In this document: piece by piece, positions 31,986 to 43,900 of the stretch | Position numbering within the stretch: the first letter of the stretch is position 1 | How the letters are laid out: each line of letters starts with the position of its first letter | Origin: Syngnathus acus | Lineage: Eukaryota; Chordata; Actinopteri; Syngnathiformes; Syngnathidae | Reading direction: 5' to 3' | Length of the DNA: 64,000 nt | NCBI RefSeq assembly: GCF_901709675.1 | Contig: NC_051095.1 | Coordinates: 13,343,456-13,407,455, forward strand | Notes under the pieces: generated by a model | What the model was told of the DNA's origin: nothing | Database searches by the model: none | What the model saw: only the letters and a program-made list of their open reading frames with translations | Program-made: the position numbers and the translations under genes

Positions 31986-34900
31986 AAATCATGGTACTGG
32001 TACGAGTATTGATTTATGTATTGTTCTCTTCTTGTCATGTTGTGAAAGAATGTGGGTTGAATAAATACCGAAAGAACAATAGTGTGTTTGTACTGTGCTC
32101 TGGTCATTTCGTCAAAGAAGGGATAATAGTCCTCTTCTCTTCTTGACTGACAATGAATGTGATAGTTTAATACAATCAGCAAATAACAAAATGCGTATTA
32201 CAGGTAATATTTTATTTCACAACACTTTGCCTTGTTCCTTTCGTCTCTGCTGTTCACTTCAAACACGCTCCATACGAACGCAATGCTCTCGTATCAGACG
32301 CTTGCTCGATCACCTGCTCGTTTGCTGTCACAATGTACCCTACACAAATCCGAAACATTTGTTGCGGCTCCGAGTCACGACGAGGGGCAAGTTTTGGTTT
32401 CCAAGGGTGTTTTTATTCCTCTTCAACGTCTCTCCCATACAGAGCCGCCTTTTTCACATGTCCGCACGTCACTTTCCTCTCTTTTCATCTGATCGCGGTG
32501 GTGCCTTTACGGGCAGTCGGAGAAATCAACGCCAACAAAAAAAATACATCCAGCCTAGTTAAGACCATACCAAAGACTATAAAAATGGGACCCATTGCCT
32601 CCCTGCGTGTGTGACGATCATTGGGACTTTAAAAAAAAAAAAAAAAAAAAAAGAATTAAAAAAAAAAAAAAAAAAATTGGGTGCGTATTATACATGGGTA
32701 CAGGCTTTTTTCCAGCATCAACATGCCATTGTTAGGGTGCGTATTATACATGGGGGCGTATTATACACGGAAAAAAACGGTAATTGAAGTTGAAATAAAA
32801 AAAGATAGAATGGAGAATGATTTGATTTGGATTAAAAATCTGACATGATGCATTAACGGTGCGCCTTATAGTACCTTATATAAGGACAAAATTTTAAAAT
32901 GGGCCATTCATTGAAGGTGCGCCTTATAGTCCGGAAAATACGGTACAAGAAATGCTGTATGATTCAAACGAACCACACGCAGTATGTTCCCATCCTTGTC
33001 AAACAATAACAAGCTCCCATCTGTTGAGAGTCTCATGTTTTGACGCCCGGCGTACACCAAGCAAGGCAACAGAACGTGACTGAGCTGTTGCGCAGTTTGT
33101 CGGGCTCTATAACTGTTTTTGTTGAGTGGCTGACCGTCGGCCATTAGGTTAGCTGACATTCAAAACGTGAATCGGAGGGAGTAGAAGAGCTTTGCAATGT
33201 TGCAGCTGTCACAGCCAATCAAGAATGTTATGTCGTATCCCGAGTTTTCACAACCAGAATTTACGTTTCCAGGTCATAATGGCAATCTCGTCAACTGGCA
33301 CTAAGCTGTCTTTTGTCAGTATAGGCAGTACAACTTGTCTTTTACAATAATACTGAACTATGTTTACATTTCATTTGTACCCATGGATGAAAAAGCAAAC
33401 AATGGTGAGTCACTGTTGAGTCGACGAATGATGTGATCATTGCCAACAACTTCTCAAATATCCACACTCGCTCTCCTTTTACAGTTGCCACCCATTTTTA
33501 ATCTTACCAGCGTCTTTTTCTCAAATTTACACAGAAAAGTTTCATTATTAGCTGATAATGCAATAACTCAAAGGACACTAGGCAGCAGAGTTACGCCACT
33601 AGACGAGGAAGAAGTTTTTACTGAAAATGCCGAAAAGGCTTTTTTCATGAAGAACCAATCAGAGTAATTGATCCAAAACATTTATTGCCTCGGAGCTGAT
33701 GAAAATGCATTTTATGAAGAGTCAGCCAGCGTGCGCTAAATTGAAATATGGGGATCTAAATAGCTGCTCGCGCCTCATCTAGTCAAATAAATATATATGT
33801 TTGTATTAGTTTTAGTTGCACTTTGCAATGAAAGTGTTTTTGGCTCAGAAAATAGTTTTATTTCTCAGAGTAATGTATTCATATCCTCCCACTTATGTCC
33901 ATTATAGTAGACAAAACCCAACATAAACAATTAATGACTGTTGTTGCTATTGTGAAAGCTAATAGGTTATAGACGCTGACACATCTTGAGTTGGCAAAAT
34001 ATATGGAATGGAGACAATCACTTTCATCATGATGCTTATCTTAGGACATTTTTATATTTCATCTGAGTTAACAGGATCTCATAAGAATTTATAAAGAGAT
34101 TAGCACTGCAAATAATAGATTGCGCATTAGAGAAGGTATTTAACCACAAAGGCAGTCGTTAGAATACAAAATATAATATATATAATATAAAACAAGTACC
34201 TGCTAGATAGAAATGGCAATAATGCTTTACTGTTTGTGTAACTTGATTAAGTTTATTTATTTTTCATTGTTTTTGTTTTGGTGTCGCTCATTGAAAGTCG
34301 ATGAGCTCAAGCTTTAGATATGCCAGCATTAGATTTCTGCAGCAAATGACTTCTGAGCTCAGCAATGAAATAACTAAAACCTGAAACTTGAGGTGCCACT
34401 GTATTTACTGGCTTGGGTGGAATATTTGTAAAACGTTATCGACATTAAAGCACTGGAAATTAACTTTGTAAATGACTGATTAATATTTGACATTGTTTCT
34501 CCTTACAGTACGGCCAAATACAATTTCCTCACCTTCCTCCCGAGGTTCCTCTACTCGCAGTTCAGGAGGGCGGCCAACGCTTTTTTTCTCTTCATTGCAC
34601 TCTTACAGGTAACATTTCCAATCCACGGGACCACTGTGTTGCACTTGGTTATAATCGAAATATGCAAACTACAATTTTTGTAAGAAATCTTGCCGTTTCT
34701 CAGCTTCAATTTGTTGCCATTAGTATTCAAGATTCAAGATTCAAGAGTTTTTATTCGCCATGTTTGAGCGTGCCAAACAAGGAATTTGACTTCGGTAAAA
34801 CACACCCTCTGTTCAACATATAGGTGACTAACAACACTCAGGACATGTGAATATAGTATGCAAGTGGAGGACTGTTTGTGTTGACCTGCATTTGCAAAGG

Positions 34901-37900
34901 TCCTGTCTGTAAAAATACACCCGTAAAGAAGCACACGCACATTAACATTAGGCTGCCTTAGTTATGAATAATGCATGTAATACGATGTTCTGCTAAAAGG
35001 AAACTCGTTTTTTTTCTTCCAGGCACAACATTATTTATGTCATATTACATTGAAAATGCATTGGGCTGCAATGTCCTTCATCGTCTCAATTGGCTTTATT
35101 ACAATACTATCTATTACAGTTGGGAAGGTGTTTGTCTTTCTTTGCTAGCCACATTGGTCAGTATTGATATTTTTCTCCAGCATCAATCATTGCAATGAGA
35201 TTCAAAGCAGTAGTGCAAATCCATCTGTCTCAGAGATAAAAGCAATAGCGGAGTGGATTCTTCACCTTGATTCCCACAGACGACGTTTCCCGTTAAGAGC
35301 CTCCGTTCCGTGACCTTGAAGTTGGTGCTTTGAAATGCAGCCGGTGCATCTTCATTAACTGACCGCTCGATGGTGCAACCTTGAAACAAAAAACATCTCT
35401 GAGGAGAAGATGCGTCATGTTCATAGCAGCAAGTCCATTTATCCTCGCATGGCTGAGATTTGATTATTGAATGTGGGAACCCCCAAAATAGCGTCATTAT
35501 GTTTGGTTCTAAGCTGAGGATGTAGCCATGTTATATGCATACGATGTACAGAGGTTACTAGCCAGTCACTCTTTCTTCAACACAGTCATATAAGAGTAAA
35601 AAAAAAGATACAATTATTCTATTGCTGTCCCTCAGCCCAATGAGCATAATATATGTTTATTTATTGTTTTTACTTATCTATCGATCTATCCTCTTCCCAG
35701 CAAATCCCAGATGTTTCTCCGACCGGTCGCTGGACAACGTTGGTGCCACTGCTTTTTATTCTGGTTGTGGCTGCTGTCAAGGAGGTCATTGAGGATCTGG
35801 TAAGAACGACTTCAAATGCTGTGTTTCCAGAATACTCTGTGTTCATCCTGTACTTTTTGAGCTGAGACTTATCCTATTGGAGGCATTCATTGATGGCCAC
35901 ATGATCTCGACAGGAAGCATGCAAATTTACATGGGCACATGTATACTGTGTACGTATGCAAGCCCCACTGATTACATTTAACAGCTCTGCCTGCCTGGGC
36001 ACCCATATAATTAATTAACCGCTATAGTGCATGCAACACGGCAGAGTAAAACAGTTTGGCCTTTAGCATCGATGAAATATTTCTGTTTAAAAAAATGCAT
36101 TGATTTATTGTACGCTAGATTATGGATGGGTATTTGACTACAGTTCCTTTATTCACTTTGGGGGAATGTCCTGACACCTTTAGTTGGTCTGGCAAATGTC
36201 TAAATGTTCCCATGCTAGTGTAGACAAAGCAGAATAATGACGTCAACAGGAGTTGCCATGGTGGAGACGTGCAGCGTGCGTCAATGTAGGGCATACATAG
36301 ATGACGTGTATTCCTCTTTAGACAGCAAGCTCGTTGTTCTGGTTGGTTGCAACCAAGTAGCGCTCTCCATTTTGCCTCAAGACACGATTAATCACCAGTC
36401 ATTCCACGCCATCAACAGTATTCGTAATGCTGAATGAATGGGCTAATAAATTATTATTCCCAACCCAATTTACGGTAAAATGTTGCATTTTATTCACAAG
36501 GTTTAGTTTTGGTAAAGAGAATTCAATGTGTCAGACTGTATTGCAATAGTCCTGCTGCGTAACCCTGTCTGCAGGTCCCAGCGGACAGCTACTCTATACT
36601 GTCCGATTCTATCTTGTGCTGAATGCACAAGCACAGCACTTTTTCCCTCCACCCTTCTCATGGTCTGTTCTCTACGGAAAAAGCATGGCAATGGAGTGGT
36701 CTTGATTTCCGTCTTTGGAGATAAAGGTCACGCGCACTCACATCTCTTCCCTTGTATGTTCACCCCTCACAAGTTAACCTGATGGCACGACATTAACCCG
36801 TTTGTTGCCTGGTAAGGTAAGGTAACACTGACAAGTAGGCCCTCACCAATTAACTGGCTGGCCAATATTTATATTATTATTATTGTTTATATTTGTATAT
36901 TTATATTTATTAGGCAATATTAAGACAAAGTACAGTCAAATGTTCTGCACGTAGAAGTAGAGACGTCCCGATCAGATCACGTGGTTTTCAGCTGATCGGG
37001 ATCAATGCAAAATTATCGTTTTTTCGTAGTTTTCAGAAATTTTATCGCTCTCAAATACGGATGTTGTCTACCAATTTTTTATTTTAGACTGATACTAGTT
37101 CAAGAATTCAATCCATGATTAGTCACCCATATTGAATGTACGTGCTGATACCACTAGTGTTTTTTCTAATACAGTTCTGCACTGAAGTCATTGGTTCCTG
37201 GAATAGGATATTCAATCCAAAGATTTATTCCCTAAAATCAAAACTGCCAAAATATTGACAGTTACACCAGTGACGGTGTTTTAAATTATGATTGGGCATT
37301 CTTTCAGGGGTGATCCCATAAATAATCCACCGATTTAGGACCAAAAAGTATTGTTTTCAAGATCTAAGAAATGTGGACAACCCAAATTAATTTGGAGAAC
37401 TTTTAAATCTAAGAAGATTAGGTTCTGATTTACTGCATTGTTTTGCCTTAACTCTGGACGCTGCAGGATTATATCACCGCAGTCTCCACTTTGCGGCAGC
37501 GCTGTTATTTTTGCCTGCTTGTCTCATCGCGGATAGAATTTGTTTCCTCACCTTAGCCAACATCAACAACCGAATAAATGGAAATGCTGGTTCCCCTGCA
37601 TTATCGTTCGCCTTGAATGCGGTGTGATATTTGAGAGTGCTGACAAGTAACAAGGCGAGGGATATAAATGCAGCTCTGATCTGACATGTCTGGTGTGCGT
37701 CAAGAGCAGAAAGAAAAATGGTCGAATGAAATTCGCCGGCAGCTCTTGCACACGGGATGATGGATGAGCCTTCACGTAGCACCCAAAACTTTTCCCGGTC
37801 TCTGTGCAGCTGGCGAAAGGTTGAAGCCGTTTGACACTGCCCGCCTTTTCATTACACACAAGACTGCGTTGCCGAGATGCCCGACGTGATTCGACCGGAG

Positions 37901-40900
37901 CCTTAAAAGCGAGTGCGCAGGAATGCACCAATTAGCTTTTAATGGAATTAGCAATGGAGTAAATCGGAGCAAGCTAAAAGAATGTAAACAGTTGATCTTG
38001 TTAGGGTTTTGAGAGGATATGTCCACGCCTCTCTTATCAGGCCCAACACACATTGCAGTTGCTGGATGCCACTTGACAAGACCTCAAACATCAACACTGT
38101 TCACGGCGTTACTGTTTGTCACGTGGGATGCAAGCGCAAATAATAGTGCCGAACAATAGTGCACTCCTACACACAACCACCTAGTCTTCCAACTAGAAGA
38201 CCTCCGCCAAAACCAAATAATCCCAAGCATGCTTGTCTGACTTGTTTTAGAGGGCAAAGAAATGGTGACTTGATTCACATATCACGATTCCCCCTGCAGT
38301 TCACTATAAGTGGATTGTAACACAATACATGTTAAAATTAATTCCTTGATTGACAGCTTCCTTTATGCTTTTTTTTGTCTGTATATTGTATTATGAGCAA
38401 CAAACTACATTCCACCAAACCCCTCACACACGTGCTTGGTGAAAGTAACATGCATAATTTTGAGCGAGATCCAGGCAGAAATCTCGTTTGTCCAAATTTG
38501 GTCAATTTCTTTTTTTTTTTTCACCAATTGATACTATTAGTCAGTCCTCATGTGGCCAGCTATTTTTTTTTTTAAATTGTAATGTGTGAAAAATATCTTA
38601 GGCAAATATTTTTACTCTATTAGACCCGTGAACTGTTTCAACAGTGTAGTCGGCTCATGTTGTTTGGAATTGCATCGCTTATGGCTACGAGATCTTTGAA
38701 AAAGACTTTGGTAAAATGATGTAAGCACATTCTTTGTATTTGGTTAACTATTAAAGCCTTTTGTTCAGTTATTTTGAGTAAGTTACGCCATTGCTTTGAC
38801 TCACCTGTTTGCTTTCGAACCTCACACTGATGCTCTTGTCATCCAAATATGATTTATCCTATCATACTCTATTTGCATAACCAATATTCCATTTTCTTCG
38901 TTCATTCTAGAAACGCCACAATGCTGACAGCGTTGTCAACAAAAAGGAATGTCAAGGTATGAAAAACAATGCACTGATTCTCTTTTTGCCGGCTAAGTTG
39001 AAATATGCTTATCAACTCATTTTGACTTCTTCTTTTCATCTCTCTCTGTTCCCCCTTCCTGTCATGTCACAGTGTTAAGAAACGGCGCCTGGGAGATTGT
39101 GCATTGGGAGAAGGTATGCAATTATAATAATAACAAGTAGACGGATTGTTAGCCATTGATTGGGGATCGTAAGCACATGCTCACATAATACACAGCAGAG
39201 CAGACCAACACTGACCGTCGGATGGTTCAAGCAGCTAATTAATCCAGTGTTTCCATTGGAACTGCCGTCAAAGGCGAATAAAATGTTCATGGCCACTGCT
39301 GATACAAATCACTGTATTGTTACGTGACTTCAATATTTTATGCTTATTACTTCATCTTCATGCATATTGTAAGAGCAGCTAATTTCCTGGTTGGTTACTA
39401 AATGATTTAGATGCCTTTTTCTTACAAGATCGTTTTGATAATGTCCTTGTCAGATTTACCTCCTTGCCTGTAGCTATATTTAAGTTTCATTTCTGCTTTA
39501 TAAAAAATGCGGTGCCTTTCAAACGTTAAATTGTGCCATTCACTGTATTTCCTTTCATCAGCGTATAACACGATCACAGCCCGTCTCTCCATTGTGTGCA
39601 GCACGATGACCAGTCTATTTTCACAGGTTGAAACGGGCGATGTTATTGAAGTAAATGAAGGCGATTTCGTGCCTGCAGACACTGTGGTTTTATCGTGCAG
39701 GTATCGAGAGTCCGCTCTGAATGACTGCCTACTTGAATCGCCTCCACTCTCTATCTGGGCTGCCTTTTAGCTCTTCAGCCTAAAGAAATGATGGCTTACC
39801 AACATTAAAAAAAAGCACTAGTGTTTTTTAGTTGGAATTGCGGCAACAACACACAAAAAAACAACAAAGATTTATAGTCTGATCGCTGTCATTCCTCTAG
39901 GTGGGACAAGAGAAAGCAGATAAAGAACCCTCAGGACTGACTAACAGTTACCTTTCTCCTCTCATGTGTTTGCTCTTTGTTTTTCCACCCCTTTCCTTTT
40001 CCACCATCCTTTCTCTTCCGCGCTGTCTCCTGCTGATGTCGTGCGGTCACTAACATCAGGTGACTGTTGGGGAAGTCGTCCGAGCTGCCAACGGCGATCA
40101 CCTCCCGGCTGACCTCGTCATACTGTCGTCCAGGTCAGGAAAACCAGAGGTGTTACCAAGGCAACGGCTGTTGCAAAGTTGGGGCCAGACTTTCAGAAGC
40201 TGGTCTCAGAAGCTCATTTGCATGTTTGAGGGAAAAAGCAGCTTGTGATTACCTCCCAGATGTTGCATGTTTGCCTTTTTTTAATCTATTGCATGGCTCT
40301 TGTGCATGGCTCATGTGCAGTCACTGCCAAATTTGCATGATCCTGCGTTCCAAGAATGAAATATGAATGACATCTGGAATGATGTATTTTGGTGTTTTCT
40401 ATTTTGACAATAGTGGCTTACATTGCAACTGTTTCTGTAAAAAAAAAAAAAAGGTATTTAACACTAGGGTCAGGGTTTCACACTAGGGTTTCAAACTAGG
40501 GTTAGGGATTCAAACTAGGGTTGGGGTTTCAAACGAGAGTTTCAAACTAGGGTTAGGGTTTTAAACTAGGGTTTCAAACTAGGGTTTAATTAATGACATC
40601 ATTGTCAGGTCTGAAAATGCTGAGCTGTGAAAAGATGTTGGGTCTTTTCACTTTTAACAAAGTGGAAAAATAGTCTTTCCCTTTTTTTCTTTTGCACCCT
40701 TCACTATTTCTGGCAATGGAGACATGCACTTTTGTGCACTGTACTCAGGAATATTGTGTGGGCTGCTTATGTCAGATTTCAGCCCCCTTTACTTTGGACA
40801 TTTTGGTTTTGTCTTTCTCCAATCCAGTATTGAGCCTTTTCAACCCTTTAGGGCCACTATACTTCTCTCTGGCAAAGTGGAAGTTAAAAGAAAAAAAAAG

Positions 40901-43900
40901 GAAAGCCTCTTTGGCTAAGTCTAAGAAGGAAAAGAAAAAAATCTTAAGAGCTCATAGTTGACAATGAGTCTTAAACTGGTGGAGGGGTGCAGCGTAATTT
41001 GAACAATGCCCTCAAGGCACTCACTGGGATTCTCAACTCGATTAAATTATATATTGTCATTATTATTTTTTTTGCCTTTGACTCACAATTTCCCTTTGTG
41101 TCAGTGTAATTCAGAAAGAGTCCTTGTATGTTCCCTGCAATTTGCTGGCAACCAGTTGTGGATGTGCCTTGCTTCTCAGACAGTCATCTTATAAAGGCTT
41201 CCACCTCGCCAGTGACCCTAATGAGGACAAGCACTCCAGACAATGGAAGCATTTTTCAATCCTTTTAAGTCCCATGCCTGGGATGGTAAACCCCCTAATA
41301 CCGCCATTGGCTGGAGCAAATTGAACATGACTCCAAACAAATTTGTTTTTAGCAATTCATGTAAATACAGCTGTATTTTTTATTTTGAGAAACTCCCATC
41401 ATTTATTGGATTATAGAGAAAAAGAGCAGCAAAGCCCTAGACTTGCTCTTTCTTGATGCCCCCCCTTCCCACGGTTCGACCAGCCCTCTCTAAAACAAAG
41501 AACTGCTCACAAAGAGTAGCTAAGTGTGCTCTACCACTGTGCCTGAAATCTGTCAGAAGCTCATTTGTCCGCTCTGTTTCTTGTGCTCTGCACGCCCTCT
41601 CCCTCGCATCACGCCACTCTGGAGTTTTCTCTCTCCTCCCGTCTCGGCCCCTTTGCAGTTTCATGTTTTTCAAGCAGTCTGCAACTAAAGAATGCTTCTT
41701 TATATGTATAACTATAATTAGGCTGCTGCAACCTTGTCTAAATTAAGTGGGCTAGATTTGTCTGTTATTAAAATCAGCCATTCTTTTACTTCCTTCGCCA
41801 CAGAATTAGATAATGTTCCTTCATTTGAATATGTTTTATAGATGACTCACCAGCACTTCACCGGTTTTATGTCATTATCTCTTTCCTCAACAGTGAACCG
41901 CAGGGAATGTGCTACATTGAAACATCTAATCTAGATGGCGAAACAAACCTAAAAATCAGACAGGTAAATCTCTCTCTCTCTGTTTCTCTCTCTCTTTTGT
42001 TTTTCTTCTTCTTTGTTGTTGTGGAGCACATCGTTGCGTCAATGTTCCCGTTGTTATCGGTGACACATGAAGTAACAAAATCAACAGGGTCTCCAAATGA
42101 CATCCGACATGAAGGACATAGACAGCCTGATGCGTCTCTCAGGAAGGATGGAGTGCGAGTGCCCAAACCGTCATCTGTATGAGTTTGTTGGGAACATCCG
42201 ACTAGATGGCCACAGGTGGGTAAACTTGTTAAACTACATTTTTGACTGTATGTTTTTTTTTTTTCCGGAAGCTTTTGAAAACAATCAGGGTTACCATTGC
42301 TTATATATTTTCTGTGATATTCTTACTACCTGAAAAATTTCAGGAACTTTAAGGACAGCGTGTTATTTGATCCATTAAGTTTGAAAAGCCCACAGCTGTT
42401 TGTATAATCCCTTTTAACCTGTTGAGATATTGAAACTTTGGCTGATCCATTTGCCCGTAGCTGAGTGCATTGTCTGCTGAAGGCACCTGGTTCGCTCAAA
42501 TTCAATTACCGCTATGCGTTGCTTCAAAGGCTGTCACTGGGAGGAAAATGCATTTTTATGAGGGACTGGATACAATGTTATGACGTTATGATTTAATCAT
42601 CTGGGGACTAAAAAGCTTCCCTGAGTAAGCAATTTTCAGAAGTACGTTTGGCTTTTAGAGGGTTTAATAGCATCATGTTCCTTTTGTGTCATTCTAAATC
42701 TTTTCAGAAGTAGTAACTTCTCTTCAGTACAGGCAGCACCTGACTTTACACAACAACAGCCAATAAATCCCAGTATGAAATCAGGAGAAATAGAGTGTGA
42801 GCCTTTGATAGAAATCGTATGCAGTCTTCATATCCGTGTACGTATTGTGTGTTTTTTTTCTCACCCCTCACTACAGCACGGTGCCGCTTGGTCCAGACCA
42901 GATCTTATTGAGAGGAGCCCAGCTGAGGAACACACAATGGGTCCATGGTGTGGTGGTCTACACGGGTCATGACACAAAACTTATGCAGGTACTACCACCG
43001 TGAAATGCAATTAATCTCACCTGAGGCAGGTTCATGGTGAAGTGCTGCGGTTTTATTTTTAGGACGCCATAGTACTAATAAAAAAAGCCTTATTAATCCA
43101 AGACAGTCTGTAGCAGTCAGTAAGGAAAAAGATCTAATTAAATGCACTTAATTGCGATGAATGAATCGTCAGCACATCTGCCTCCCAGTTCTGAGGTTGG
43201 GCGAGTTCCAATCCGGTCTCTGAACTTCCGATGTGGAGTGCATGCTCTTACCTTACTTGCAGGTTTTTAATTTTTACTACTGTCGTGCCCCACATTACAC
43301 ATTTTTACACATTCTCTTTGCTACTATTAGCATACTTAAATTCAGGGCCAACCAACCGCACTTCTCAGATATTTCAACATTGACTACACTTCCTCTTTTT
43401 TAAATTTTCTTTGCCTTGTCAGAACTCCACTCGGCCGCCGCTGAAGTTGTCCAACGTGGAGCGCATCACCAACTTTCAGATTCTGGTCTTGTTTGGCTGC
43501 CTGCTAGCCATCTCATTAGTCTGCTCCGTGGGCCAAACCATCTGGAAGTACCGGTGTGGCAATGACGCCTGGTACATGGACCTCAACTGTAAGAGTCCCC
43601 CCTGAGGCCACTCGCCACCTCTCATTGCACATATTTGAGCTCACTTGTGTCCATATCAGCTTATTTCTTTGTCGTTTTAAGTTACTCCCTTAAATGCTGG
43701 TATGTACGTGTCTTTTTCGTTTGTTCAGTTGCCTCAGTTAAACAATGTTTCTCTCATAACAAGTGAAATATGTGCCAATGCGGGAATGCTCCAATTCCCT
43801 GTTAACTGATGCCTAGATGTGTTGAGTGCCAAATGGTTGAATATCACTGCGCTGCTGTACTTTTTTTGTTCCCTTTCTAATGTTGTGTTTGATTTTGTTG

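Larger units (their letters stand above)
31832..32780. mobile_element. Second TA-flanked DNA transposon nested inside the first (949 bp)
   Basis: Ends CCGTTTTTTTCCGTGTATAA at the left and the same sequence inverted at the right (about 25 bp, nearly perfect, then ATACGC). TA lies outside both ends (31830-31831 and 32781-32782). Subterminal GCGCATTATACATGGGTAC-type words recur three times near the ends. The interior holds long T and A runs, a SINE fragment and a 155-codon plus-strand open frame that does not look like a transposase. Its better-preserved ends and nested position show that it inserted after the outer element. Confidence 0.8.
31613..32942. mobile_element. DNA transposon (MITE-like) with CGTATTTTCCGG ends, interrupted by a second element
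   Basis: Left end: CGTATTTTCCGGACTATAAG, continuing GCG. The right end, reverse-complemented, reads the same words (CCGTATTTTCCGGACTATAA, then GGCGCACC). TA follows the right end, and the left flank has the diverged TAT, consistent with a TA target. This is the teleost family with GTGCGCCTTATAGTCCGGAA ends. After removing the nested insertion only about 380 bp of this element remain, with no transposase frame. Confidence 0.75.
28626..34508 (+). other. ATP8A1 intron 2 (5.9 kb)
   Basis: AT-rich, with an (AT)n run at 29866-29888, a 41-bp tandem duplication near 30587-30667, a T run near 31161-31179, and the nested transposon stack at 31613-32942. No exon was recognised. Flanking sequence at 32943-34500 has only short unrecognised frames. 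Confidence 0.7.

Noticed and set aside
32095-32562. 155-codon plus-strand open frame inside the nested transposon
   Set aside because: No transposase-like motif (no DDE/D context, no HTH), compositionally odd, and it overlaps a SINE fragment; most likely chance.
32908-33159. 83-codon minus-strand frame beside the outer transposon end
   Set aside because: Its C-terminal codons are transposon terminal-repeat sequence and the rest resembles no family I know; no splice or promoter support.
37563-37931. 122-codon minus-strand frame in ATP8A1 intron 4
   Set aside because: No recognisable domain, no neighbouring exons in frame, and overlapping frames on the same strand look equally good; kept only as a non-coding block.
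40455-40592. True interstitial telomere (TTAGGG)n
   Set aside because: Only some units contain TTAGGG; the dominant word is CAAACTAGGGTT, so it is a telomere-like minisatellite at best.
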